A stretch of DNA of 53,326 bases, from positions 1 through 53,326 of the forward strand of contig NZ_VIFM01000050.1 in NCBI RefSeq assembly GCF_006636215.1, in the 5' to 3' direction. Position numbers and translations under genes: made by a program. Of the stretch, positions 42,842 through 51,198 are shown piece by piece; position 1 is the first letter of the stretch, and every line of letters begins with the position of its first letter. The notes under the pieces are model-generated. The model was not told the DNA's origin. It saw only the letters and a list, made by a program, of their open reading frames with translations, and did not search any database. The stretch comes from Myxococcus llanfairpwllgwyngyllgogerychwyrndrobwllllantysiliogogogochensis (lineage in GTDB: Bacteria; Myxococcota; Myxococcia; Myxococcales; Myxococcaceae).

Positions 42842-45337
42842 TCAGGGTGCTCGCGTCTGGGCTTCGAACCGTCCCGCCAGCAAATCCGCCAGGCTCGCTC
42901 CACAGTGACGTCGCGTCTCCGTGAGGAACCGCTGGATGGAGCGCTTGGAGACGGACCGGGGCCCACGCTCCAACGCGGCGGCGAGCGCCTCCACGGTCAG
43001 GTGCACCGGCCCCAGGCTCTGCTCCAGACTCGGCGCCTTGCCCAGCGCGCAGCCCAGATAGGACTCGGTGACCGCGGCCTCCAGGTCCGAGCCCGAGAAG
43101 AAGCGCTGGTCCACCAGGTTCCGCGCGAACAGTGGAGACAAGATGGCCTTCAGCTCCACGGCGCTGGGGACACGGTCCGCGGCCGCGGTCTCCGCTCGCG
43201 CCAGCCGACTCAGGTAGTGAGTGACAATCTCCACCGCCTCGTCCAGGTCCGGAGGAGGCACGGGGACGAAGCGTCCGAAACGGCCGCTCCGGATGACTGC
43301 TTCATCCAGAGCACCCAGGAAGTTCGTCGTGCCTACGATGATGCGTCGCAACCTGCCCGCCCGGTCCAACTGCACCAGCAGTTCGTTGACGTCCGCCTTC
43401 TCGTCACTGTGCATATCGCCCGAGCGACGGGAGCGCGCGACCGCGTCCAGCTCATCGAGCACGAGCATCCGCTTCTCCTGCTCCACCACCCAGTCGAACT
43501 GCTCGCGAATCATGCGCTGCCCCCAACCGACGTAGGGGCCACGCAGATCTGAAGGCGAGAGCAGCCGCACCTCCTGCTCCAGCTCACCCGCTATCGCACG
43601 AGCGAGCAGCGACTTGCCGCAGCCAGGGGGCCCGAAGAAGAGAATCCCCGAGGCCCGGGAGACATTTCGCAGCAGCGCCCCGCGCTGCTCCGGCCATACG
43701 ATATCGCGGCGGATCCGCTCCTTGACGGAGGCATAGCCAGCCACGTCGTCCAGTAGCGGCAACGCGTCGTCGCGGCGCTCCGACTTCTCGACCGGAGATT
43801 CGAGCCGGGCCGCCTCCTCCGGGTCCTTCACCTCCGAGGCGTTCTCCACCAGCGCGCGCGCCTCGAGCGAGGCGAAGGCGGCTCCCGCGACGGGCACCAG
43901 CACCGAGCCTCCCTCGCCCAGATGGTGGGCGATATCCGCCAGGAAGGGGCCAGCCCACAGCAGCGCCTCGCCAGGGACCACCAGGGAGAAGGGCTCGTCC
44001 GGCTTGCGACGGGAGAAGATCTTCCGGTGGTAGAAGGACTCCATCGGGCCGCTGCCCACCAGCGTCTCTACCTCGAACGTCCCCTGCCCCTCCACATGCA
44101 GGTCCGTGCGAATCACCTCCTGTTCGTCACCTTCATCGTCCAGGACCTCGATCCGGTGCTGCTCGAACTGGAGCGAGGCCTCGGGATTCCTCACCAGGAG
44201 CCACTGCGCCAGCCGGGCCTTGAGGGAGAGTGACGTGCTGCTTTCGTTGCTGCCCTTGAACCGGGAGAGCGGTGTCCGCGTGAGGAGGTCTCCCCACGAG
44301 TTCATCGCCTGGGCCGCCCCCTGAGCGCTGGCCTCGCGACTCCACAACACCAGCTTCAATGGAGACAGCTCCGACACGACCGCCTCTGTCGCCAGCGCGG
44401 GTTTGCCTCCCACCATCAACAACAACTGGGACACGGGCACCCCACCCCCAGCAATCGCCGTGGCATCGAACTCGAAGATGGGTCCCGGCCAGGCGGCCAG
44501 CAGGCGCGACAGGTCGACGGGTGCCTCTCTGTCTCGCTGGAGCGCGATGAGGTTGAGGGCATGGGGCGCGTCACGCAGCCGGGGCCCCTCCGAGTCCAGC
44601 AGCGAGGGCTTGAGATACCCATGCAGCAAGTGGGACGAACCTCGGACAACCGCGGGGGCCCCGTTCTCCCCACGCCCCGTCCAGACGAAGCGCTGCGCGG
44701 AGCGGTAGGCCCAGCCCATCACCCCTTCCCAGGTGGCCTGAAGCCAGTCCGCTGTCTCCCGACGCTCTGGAAGATAGAGCAGCGCGAGGAGCGGCTCGGC
44801 ACCGGTGAGCGCTCGCAGGAACGCCACCTCGCGGTCCTGCGACAAACCCAATGCACTGGGCCAGAAGGGCTGCGGCAGCGCGAAGCCTTGGGAGGGCTCC
44901 GAATCCTGGGCGTCGTCCTCTTCCGGCGAGGGGTCGATGAGGGCCTTCTTCAATGACAGAACGAAGGGCGCGTGGCGGTCCCAGCTTCCCGTGGTGGGAT
45001 TGACATCCAGCCCTGCCCGCTCAAGCTGCCGCACGACGCTCCCCAACGAGGTGCGCTGCATCTTGACGTCTGTTGAATAGCCAAACACCCCGACCAGCTC
45101 GGACAAAGAGGACTGGCCCACCAGGCTCAGGGTGTTGCTGAACTTCGTCTGCCGCCGTCGAGCATCCGCCAGCCACAGGGCCAGCGGCTCCACGTCCGCG
45201 CGGGAGACCCGTTCCAGGGTATTACCCTTGAGGGGCAGCCGCACCGTGAGCATGGTGCCGCTGCGCCGCGTCACGATGCCAATGGGATTCCCCGTTTGCT
45301 GCGTGATGACCACGGTATCGCCAACCATGACCTTCAT
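42842..45337 (-). CDS. AAA+ ATPase with Tudor/KOW-like N-terminus
   Basis: 831 residues. ATG 45337 has GGGAGG seven bases upstream; the longer frame to 45571 runs antisense through an IS remnant. Residues 4-52 (VGDTVVITQQTGNPIGIVTR, then LERVSRADVEPL) look like a small SH3-type barrel, as in the N-terminus of RapA or KOW factors. A mixed middle region (about 55-520) is not recognised. The C-terminal classical AAA module has FFGPPGCGKS (567-576), MLVLDELDAVARS (Walker B), VGTTN (sensor 1) and SGRFGRF (arginine finger), like Cdc48/Vps4-type remodelling ATPases. It is first in the operon, 58 bases before the pseudo-polymerase, and probably assembles or unfolds a complex with it. Confidence 0.88.
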   Translation of the reverse strand: MKVMVGDTVVITQQTGNPIGIVTRRSGTMLTVRLPLKGNTLERVSRADVEPLALWLADARRRQTKFSNTLSLVGQSSLSELVGVFGYSTDVKMQRTSLGSVVRQLERAGLDVNPTTGSWDRHAPFVLSLKKALIDPSPEEDDAQDSEPSQGFALPQPFWPSALGLSQDREVAFLRALTGAEPLLALLYLPERRETADWLQATWEGVMGWAYRSAQRFVWTGRGENGAPAVVRGSSHLLHGYLKPSLLDSEGPRLRDAPHALNLIALQRDREAPVDLSRLLAAWPGPIFEFDATAIAGGGVPVSQLLLMVGGKPALATEAVVSELSPLKLVLWSREASAQGAAQAMNSWGDLLTRTPLSRFKGSNESSTSLSLKARLAQWLLVRNPEASLQFEQHRIEVLDDEGDEQEVIRTDLHVEGQGTFEVETLVGSGPMESFYHRKIFSRRKPDEPFSLVVPGEALLWAGPFLADIAHHLGEGGSVLVPVAGAAFASLEARALVENASEVKDPEEAARLESPVEKSERRDDALPLLDDVAGYASVKERIRRDIVWPEQRGALLRNVSRASGILFFGPPGCGKSLLARAIAGELEQEVRLLSPSDLRGPYVGWGQRMIREQFDWVVEQEKRMLVLDELDAVARSRRSGDMHSDEKADVNELLVQLDRAGRLRRIIVGTTNFLGALDEAVIRSGRFGRFVPVPPPDLDEAVEIVTHYLSRLARAETAAADRVPSAVELKAILSPLFARNLVDQRFFSGSDLEAAVTESYLGCALGKAPSLEQSLGPVHLTVEALAAALERGPRSVSKRSIQRFLTETRRHCGASLADLLAGRFEAQTRAP

Positions 45338-45400
45338 GACGCCCCTCCCAGGGTCGAGAGCATGGCACGAGGTGGACACTCTCGTCGCACACCCGCGCGA

Positions 45401-45689
45401 ATGACACCCGAAGGCACCGGGGCCGGCCATCCCCCTCAGGAGGTATTGCGTCAAGGCACGGGCGCCAGGGGCGCACCGCCGCGCCTTCGCTTCATGTGCT
45501 CCTCCGGCCTCGCCGTACAGTGCGGCGTCGGGCTGGTAGGCTTTGGCACCGCACGGACCAGGGGAGCACATACGCCAGTGAGGACGACCAGCACGTTCTG
45601 GCGAGACACGGCATCGTCCGCGGCATCAGCCGATGCGGCAACTGCTACGACAACGCCGCCCTGGAGAGCGGGTTCAGCACGCTCAAGCC
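45401..45689 (+). mobile_element. IS3-family remnant B, internally deleted
   Basis: 45401-45488 repeats the left end and OrfA start of remnant A, with the OrfA ATG mutated. 45541-45689 then reads, in one frame, LWHRTDQGSTYASEDDQ and ISRCGNCYDNAALESGFSTL, the end of the IS3 OrfB integrase core (compare DxGSQYxS and GNCYDNAxxESFFxTLK). The region between is missing, so the element cannot move alone. It sits upstream of both the AAA gene (leftward) and the Sit-type toxin (rightward) and may supply their promoters. Confidence 0.8.
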
Positions 45690-45700
45690 AGGGGTGGACA

Positions 45701-47218
45701 ATGCGCGTTAGCGCCTTGTTGGCCATGGCGCTGTTGGCCACGGGGTGCGCCTCGGTGACGCATGCTCCCGGGCGCGACAGAACGCTGAACCACGCGCCAC
45801 ATGCAGCCTCGTCCCCCGCGTGGGAAGGGGAGCCGAGCGACGACCGCACGCACGCCATCGCGGGACCCGAAGCAGGACAACGGCTGTGGCGGCATCGGGG
45901 ACCACGCAGCGACGCAACCCGGGCTGGGCCTGGCACCCTGGCTGGAGCGACTGGAGGCGGAGCGCGGAGCGCCACACTGACTCGACAAGCAATCCTCGAG
46001 TCCATCGACGAGATGAAGGGCTCGCTGGGGAGGGTCGAGTCCGCGTTGTCCAGGATTTCGACACGTCGGCCCGGCTTCGATGGCCGGGGCATCAACGGCG
46101 AGGTGTTCATGCGCTTTCTCCGCCTTGGCTCCAAGCAGGTGACGTGGATTCACGGCACGCTCGGAAGCGCGACGGTGATGGCTGGGGCCGCGTCGGAACT
46201 GGAGAACCCGGAGATGGAGCTGGGCGTCCTGCGCATGACGGGGCCACGGCTCCAGGCCGCGATGTTCGGAACACTGCTGCTCGCCACCTGGGTTGATTTC
46301 CTCCAGCTCACCGACGCATTGCTCCGGGAGTGCTTCATCTGCAGCTTCGAGAAGCAGTTCGTGGACCTCAACCGCGTCCGGGGCCTGGTGGAGACCCCGT
46401 TGTCGGACCTCGCTTCCCAGGACCCGAACCGTGTCGAAGCCGCGGCACTCGCGATGCCCGAGCTGATGGGGGCATTGACCCGGGAGTTCAACGCGATTCA
46501 TTCGGACGGACGGGCGGCCATGGAGGAGGGAGGCAAGGTTCTGGTGGCCGTGCGGGTGTTGGAGATGGTCACCCTGATTTCCTCGCTGAAGATGTCGCTG
46601 CCTCGACTGCCCCCGGCCGCGCCCGCGACGCTCGGCGTGGGCCTCGCGATGAGTTCAGGGGGCGTCATGGCGGGCTCACGCATCGTTGTCTCCGCCGAGT
46701 GGGTGGAGCTGATGCGAAGGCTCGTGCAGGCAGGCGTCATCTCCCTCCCCGCCGTCAGCGCGGCCGTCCGCATCCACGGGGGTCAGGTGATGATGGCTCA
46801 GGCCCATCAAGACCTGCCCGAGGGCGTTCGTGACGCGCTGGGAGACAGTCCCGAGGTGAGGGGCATGCGGGTGACGGGCAAGGCAGGAGCGGGCATGTCC
46901 GACGCCCCGAAGCACCACGTCCTACCGAAAGAGCACCGGGAGTGGTTCGAGCAGCGCGGCTTCAAGGGCGACATGGACATCGACCAGTTCTGCGTCCGGC
47001 TGGAGCAGGCCCACCACGAGGCCATTCACGGCGGAGGCAACTGGACGCTGGGTCGCGTGTGGCCCGGTGAGTGGAACCGGATGCTCATGAAGACGCTGCG
47101 CGACGCCGAGGCTAGAGCAGGCCGGATGTTGACGCGGAATCAGGTCCTGGACATCGTCGCGGAGCGTATGCAGTTCTACAAAGTCCCGATCGTGTTCACG
47201 AAGGGGAGGAGCCGATGA
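45701..47218 (+). CDS. Sit-type lipoprotein toxin (SitA6/DUF2380-like)
   Basis: 505 residues from ATG 45701; signal MRVSALLAMALLATGC with lipobox ATGC. A helical middle (about 90-390) has WIHGTLGSATVMAG and LLATWVDFLQLTDALLR. The C-terminal 110 residues have HHVLPKEHREWFEQRG, DIDQFCVRLEQAHHEAIHGG and WNRMLMKTLRDAEARAGRML, the paralogous Myxococcus lipoprotein domain (DUF2380), whose paired histidines suggest an HNH-like nuclease. Such proteins are the effector part of swarm-inhibition systems passed by outer-membrane exchange. The next gene starts inside its stop codon and is the likely immunity gene. Family assignment rests on memory of similar sequences. Confidence 0.82.
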   Translation: MRVSALLAMALLATGCASVTHAPGRDRTLNHAPHAASSPAWEGEPSDDRTHAIAGPEAGQRLWRHRGPRSDATRAGPGTLAGATGGGARSATLTRQAILESIDEMKGSLGRVESALSRISTRRPGFDGRGINGEVFMRFLRLGSKQVTWIHGTLGSATVMAGAASELENPEMELGVLRMTGPRLQAAMFGTLLLATWVDFLQLTDALLRECFICSFEKQFVDLNRVRGLVETPLSDLASQDPNRVEAAALAMPELMGALTREFNAIHSDGRAAMEEGGKVLVAVRVLEMVTLISSLKMSLPRLPPAAPATLGVGLAMSSGGVMAGSRIVVSAEWVELMRRLVQAGVISLPAVSAAVRIHGGQVMMAQAHQDLPEGVRDALGDSPEVRGMRVTGKAGAGMSDAPKHHVLPKEHREWFEQRGFKGDMDIDQFCVRLEQAHHEAIHGGGNWTLGRVWPGEWNRMLMKTLRDAEARAGRMLTRNQVLDIVAERMQFYKVPIVFTKGRSR

Positions 47219-47685
47219 CGGACGAACTTTCATGGCGGGGGAATTGGAAGGCCCGCTTGTATGAGCGCGTTCGTGAGCGCGGCTACGATTCACTCACGGC
47301 CTTTGCCGAGGCCCGTCCCACCGCATCGTGGGTGGCATTGGCCGAGGAGCTGGGTCCGGACGACGTTGCCGGAGTTCAGGTGTACGACGGATTGGTGGCC
47401 GAAGCGGTGCGAAGCAAGCAAGTGACCCGCCTGGTTCGTGGACATCTCGTGCGCGAGCTATGGGGGAGCCTCCCTGATGGTTGGCCGGCAATGCTGGATG
47501 ACGACAACCGCTTCAGGGTCGCCAAGGCACTCGGGCTCTGGTCCGGCATCGTCCCAGAGACGCATGAAGACCGCGTGCGATTGGCAGGTGATGCACTGCT
47601 CGCCAATCCACCTCCCGCTGGGTGGCGTCCACTCGGACCTGACGACGAGCTTCTCCGGAGGCTTCTCCCCGACGACGAAGCCTGA
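47215..47685 (+). CDS. Probable immunity protein of the adjacent Sit-type toxin
   Basis: 156 residues. ATG 47215 overlaps the toxin stop (ATGA) and has GGGGAGGAG just upstream. It is soluble and mostly helical, with no signal peptide: LSWRGNWKARLYERVRERGY, LAEELGPDDVAGVQVYDGLV and VTRLVRGHLVRELWGSLPDG. Similar small proteins follow DUF2380 lipoproteins in other myxobacteria and are sometimes misannotated as NUDIX hydrolases; no NUDIX box is present here. Immunity is inferred from coupling and cytoplasmic location. Confidence 0.72.
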   Translation: MTDELSWRGNWKARLYERVRERGYDSLTAFAEARPTASWVALAEELGPDDVAGVQVYDGLVAEAVRSKQVTRLVRGHLVRELWGSLPDGWPAMLDDDNRFRVAKALGLWSGIVPETHEDRVRLAGDALLANPPPAGWRPLGPDDELLRRLLPDDEA

Positions 47686-47711
47686 CCGCTGGGCCGCTGG
47701 GCCGGAGCTTC

Positions 47712-48857
47712 CTATGGCTCCTCCCACGGGTTGGCGAATCGCGCGTCGCGCGTGAACTCCACATCCGTGAGGCTCTTGAGGAACGCCACCAGGTCCGCGC
47801 GCTCCGACTCCGTCAGCTCGAACGGCCGCACCAGCGGGTCCTTGTTCGGGTTCGCGCGTCCATCTCCCACGAACGGCCCCTCCGTCACGTTGCGCCCACC
47901 GGCCACGTAGTGGTCGATGACCGCCTCCAGCGTGGCGATGCTGCCGTCGTGCATGTACGGCGCCGTCAGCTCCACGTTGCGCAGTTGCGGCACGCGGAAG
48001 CGGCCCTGGTCCTCCGCCCGCTGGGTGAACTCGAACAGGCCCGGGTTGTCCAACGGGTACGCGCCCTTCCCGTCCACGTCGTACAACCCGTTGTTGAAGA
48101 ACTGCATGTTCGGCAGCACCGAGTCCTTCGAGCGGAACGAGTTCGACAGGTGCCTTCCGCTGTGACAGTGGTAGCACTCCGCGCGCTCGCCAAAGAACAG
48201 CTCCATGCCCCGCCGGGCCTCCGGCGTCAGCGCCTCCCGCTCCCCTTGCAGATAGCGGTCATACGGCGAGCCGCCCGACAAGAGCGTGCGCTGGAACGAC
48301 GCCAGCGCCTTGACGATGGTCTCCCGGTCCACCGGCTCCACCGCGTCGGGGAACGCCGCGCGGAACAGCTCCGGATACTTCACGTCGTCCCGCAGCCGCT
48401 GGAAGACCTCCTCCAGCCGGGGCGTCACACCCAGCTCCGTGGGGAACTCGTTGAACAGCGGCACCAGCGCCTGGGTCTCCAGCGTCTCCAGCAGCGGGTT
48501 CGCCCAGGTGTACGTGGCCAGATAGGCCACGTTCGCCAGCCCCGGCGAGTTGCGCGCGACGTGGTCCCCCGTGGAGCCCCGGGGCGTCGGCTTCCCATCC
48601 GAGAACGCCCGCGCCTGCTCGTGGCAGCTCACGCACGCCATGGTGCCGTTGCCCGACAGCCGCTTGTCGTGGAACAGGTGGCGCCCCAGCTCCACCTTCG
48701 CGTCCGACATGGGGTTGTCCGCCGGAACGAAGGGCTCCGGGAAGCCCGCGGGCAGCTTCCACGCATAGGGCGTGGGAGGCGGCGCACCCTCATCGCCCCC
48801 GCAGCCGACCAGCAACAACGCGCCCAGCGCGGCGCTCACCTTCCATGCGCGGAACAT
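47712..48857 (-). CDS. MbnH/MauG-like di-haem lipoprotein (MXAN_0977 family)
   Basis: 381 residues from ATG 48857 (GAGGAG six bases upstream; an earlier ATG at 48875 is less likely). Lipobox LVGC. Two c-type haem sites are visible, MACVSCHEQ and ECYHCHSG, with PQLRNVELTAPYMHDGSIAT and LTESERADLVAFLKSL typical of the cytochrome c peroxidase/MauG fold. In the characterised MbnH system this enzyme oxidises a tryptophan of the partner MbnP to kynurenine, creating a copper site. The partner is encoded 36 bases upstream. Two fragments of this gene's 3' end lie at 32.2 and 33.1 kb, and the island ends at its stop. Confidence 0.9.
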   Translation of the reverse strand: MFRAWKVSAALGALLLVGCGGDEGAPPPTPYAWKLPAGFPEPFVPADNPMSDAKVELGRHLFHDKRLSGNGTMACVSCHEQARAFSDGKPTPRGSTGDHVARNSPGLANVAYLATYTWANPLLETLETQALVPLFNEFPTELGVTPRLEEVFQRLRDDVKYPELFRAAFPDAVEPVDRETIVKALASFQRTLLSGGSPYDRYLQGEREALTPEARRGMELFFGERAECYHCHSGRHLSNSFRSKDSVLPNMQFFNNGLYDVDGKGAYPLDNPGLFEFTQRAEDQGRFRVPQLRNVELTAPYMHDGSIATLEAVIDHYVAGGRNVTEGPFVGDGRANPNKDPLVRPFELTESERADLVAFLKSLTDVEFTRDARFANPWEEP

Positions 48858-48893
48858 CTGGCACTCCTCGTTCACTCGCCGCGGGACAGGGCT

Positions 48894-49751
48894 TCAGCGG
48901 ACCCGGAAGAACGTCGTCGGCAGCGCCTTGGGGCGGCCATCCGCGGTCAGGCCGAACTGCGAGAGGAACCCCGGGCACTCCGGGTCCGTCGCCCCCGACA
49001 TGCACCCCGGCATCATGTCCGTCGTTCCATCCGGGACACGATTCACGTCCAGCTCCGAGTACAGCCCCGCCAGGTCCAGGACGACCTGATTGGCCTCCGG
49101 GTCGAAGCCCGCCAGGGTGATGGTCGCCTGGTTGTCCGCCGCACAGGTGAAGCCGTCCGGCACCGAGCCCCGACACCCCGAGGCCCCCATGTGGAAGTAG
49201 AAGCTCTCGTTCGCGCGGGAGCGGACGTCCAGGGCCACGAACTTGTAGCCGCCCTGCCAGCTCCACCACATGGGCGCCACGTTGAGCGGCGCGCGCTCGG
49301 CCTCCGCATCCAGGTGGTTCTTCTCCGGCGGCAGGCCCACCTTGAACTCCAGGCCCGTGTAGTCGTCATGCTCCGGCGCGGTGCCCACCACTTCGCGGCG
49401 CACCTCGGGGCTGCCCGTGGCGCACGTCCCGGTGCCATCCTCGAAGTCCAGGAGGGCAATCGCATCGCGCTGCCACGTCCCGTCCTGCGCGAGCTTCAGC
49501 GCGTGGCGCTCGCCATTGGCGCGCACCAGCGTGACGTCCCGCAGGTACATCTTGAAGTCGAGCAGCTCGATGACGCCCCGCGACGTGCCGATATCCGGGT
49601 AGCTGCCGCCGCACGTCAGCGCCTCCTGTCGCACCTGGGGGCTGAAACGCACGGTGTAGGTCTTGTCGCTCTTCTCGTCATCACCGCAGCCCTGCAGGAG
49701 CAGGAGGGCGGGCACGAGGGCCCAGGACGCGAGCTTCCGGACGGCGTTCAT
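48894..49751 (-). CDS. MbnP-like copper-binding lipoprotein (metallo-mystery pair partner)
   Basis: 285 residues from ATG 49751 (GGAGG nine bases upstream). Lipobox LQGC. The family order is visible: YTVRFSPQVRQEALTCGGSY, LLDFKMYLRDVTLVRANGER, a WSWQGGYKFVALDVRS segment holding the WxW motif, and the late cysteines GCRGS, FTCAADN and GCMSG. In the described MbnP one tryptophan is oxidised by MbnH and then helps hold copper. The pair with the downstream di-haem gene is typical of myxobacteria. The ligand is presumably copper; not shown here. Confidence 0.9.
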   Translation of the reverse strand: MNAVRKLASWALVPALLLLQGCGDDEKSDKTYTVRFSPQVRQEALTCGGSYPDIGTSRGVIELLDFKMYLRDVTLVRANGERHALKLAQDGTWQRDAIALLDFEDGTGTCATGSPEVRREVVGTAPEHDDYTGLEFKVGLPPEKNHLDAEAERAPLNVAPMWWSWQGGYKFVALDVRSRANESFYFHMGASGCRGSVPDGFTCAADNQATITLAGFDPEANQVVLDLAGLYSELDVNRVPDGTTDMMPGCMSGATDPECPGFLSQFGLTADGRPKALPTTFFRVR

Positions 49752-49987
49752 CGAATCGACCTCCACGGGGCGGATGCGAGGAGCGCACCGCGACGGACTG
49801 CAGGGGTACCAGCCCCGGGGAGCAAACGCCGTGTGGCATGTTGTCGCGGCGGGAATGCACACGCGCCCCAGGGTCCTTCGGGGCGGGAACGCCAACGACT
49901 CCCGAACATATCGCCGCCCGTCAACCGGTCGGCCCTGGTGACACCTCGCGGCGCGGGGAGCCGCGGGTCCAGGTCAGCCTGCTCGCA

Positions 49988-50977
49988 CTACGGGCAGGCG
50001 CCGCAATCCGACGCGCAGTTGTTCGCGGCGGTCCCCGTGCCGCACTGCTCGGAAATCTGGCACACGCCGTCGCCGCACCGGTAGATGTCCTGGGGACGGA
50101 TGCGCGTACTGATGGGGCGGTACGGCTTCCCGTTGTACGTGCAGCTCTTGTAGAACCCGCCGCGCAACGGGTCCGCCTGGCAGTGGTCCAGGCAGTTGCC
50201 CACGTGCGCAATCGCGGGCGCACACGCGGCGTCACCACTCCAGGACGACAGGCCGCAGGTGCGCACCGTGCTCTCGTCATAGGACAGGTAGCTGGTGTCG
50301 TTCGCCGCGAAGAGGCCCTCATTGGCGAAGAGGTTGCCGAAGAAGCACGCCTCCGGCTTGCTGAACAACTGCAGCTCCTCCGGGGTGGAGGGAATCGCCA
50401 CGTTCGATGCGCCCTTGCCCAGCACGGAGATGTTCACGTGCACGCCGAACTTGTTCGCATGCGCCGCCAGGCACGCGGACACCACCTGCTGCTCCGTCAC
50501 CGACGCGGGCTGCGGCTGCGAGCCCGCCACGCTCCCCGTCCACGACGGCGCCAGCCCCAACGAGCCCGGCCACGAGTACGTCGTTCCGCCATGGGTGTAC
50601 GACAGTGTTTGCGTGGGCGACAATGCACAGCGGGCGACATACTTCATCAGCATTTCCGCCTGGGCTGGATTGGCGCTGAACCATGTATTGAACACGCCAT
50701 TGGTGCTCAGCCCGTTCGTGCTCAACCCGTTCGTCGACAAGCCATTGGTGCTCAACCCGTTCGTCGACAAGCCATTGGTGCTCAGCCCGTTCGTCGACAA
50801 GCCATTCGTCGAGACCAGCCCCTCTTCGTGGGTGCCTGTCGACTCGTTCGGCTCGCCATCACCCATCCCCGCGGGGCCACATCCGATAGTGACGCTCAAG
50901 AGCGCGGGCAACCCCCACGCCGTCAGTTCTCGAAGGAAGGAAGGACGGGACTCGAAACGGCTGAAGCACTGGCGCAT
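49988..50977 (-). CDS. Lipoprotein with STNGL repeats and cysteine-rich C-terminus
   Basis: 329 residues from ATG 50977 (GGAG eight bases upstream). Lipobox TIGC. Eight STNGL pentads at about residues 54-92 lead into a globular domain (WFSANPAQAEMLMKYVARCA, TYSWPGSLGLAPSWTGSVAG) and a cysteine-rich end (IYRCGDGVCQISEQCG, NNCASDCGACP). The repeat may be a flexible or beta-helical stalk. The globular part resembles proteins annotated only as hypothetical in myxobacteria. No enzyme motif is recognised. Confidence 0.8.
   Translation of the reverse strand: MRQCFSRFESRPSFLRELTAWGLPALLSVTIGCGPAGMGDGEPNESTGTHEEGLVSTNGLSTNGLSTNGLSTNGLSTNGLSTNGLSTNGLSTNGVFNTWFSANPAQAEMLMKYVARCALSPTQTLSYTHGGTTYSWPGSLGLAPSWTGSVAGSQPQPASVTEQQVVSACLAAHANKFGVHVNISVLGKGASNVAIPSTPEELQLFSKPEACFFGNLFANEGLFAANDTSYLSYDESTVRTCGLSSWSGDAACAPAIAHVGNCLDHCQADPLRGGFYKSCTYNGKPYRPISTRIRPQDIYRCGDGVCQISEQCGTGTAANNCASDCGACP
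50696..50812 (-). repeat. 15-bp tandem repeat coding for STNGL
   Basis: Seven full 15-base units plus a partial one encode Ser-Thr-Asn-Gly-Leu. Two codon versions alternate (TCGACGAAC and AGCACCAAT), so the array seems to have grown as 30-base pairs. Confidence 0.9.
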
Positions 50978-51198
50978 GGGACTGTCTCCGCGTTGGGGGT
51001 GACCGCGCGGTTTCTCGCGGCCAAGACAACGGGTAGTGCTTCTCGCCAGGAGCGACAGGTGTACCCACGTGCAATTCTTCCGCTGGGGTCGTGCGTCAGA
51101 CAGGGACATCGTGAAACGGCTGACGATTCAGCCGTGTATCGACTCACGGTTGACGATGATTCACTGGCCGTGACACACCGCGAGACGTTCTTGAAACA

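Larger units (their letters stand above)
33083..47814. mobile_element. Putative genomic island at the 3' end of the mbnH-like gene
   Basis: The segment from 33146 to 47720 (14.6 kb) lies between direct copies of the mbnH-like 3' end: 63 bases at the left and the intact gene at the right. Inside are two Sit-type lipoprotein toxins, each with its 3' end at an island edge, two IS3-family remnants and the pseudo-RNA-polymerase cassette. No integrase gene is present, so homologous recombination or loss of the integrase is possible. Third-position bias in the island's large genes is milder than in flanking genes. Confidence 0.65.

Noticed and set aside
45338..45571. Extension of the AAA gene to an upstream start
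   Set aside because: The extension runs antisense through the IS3 remnant; ATG 45337 has an excellent ribosome site and starts the recognisable barrel.
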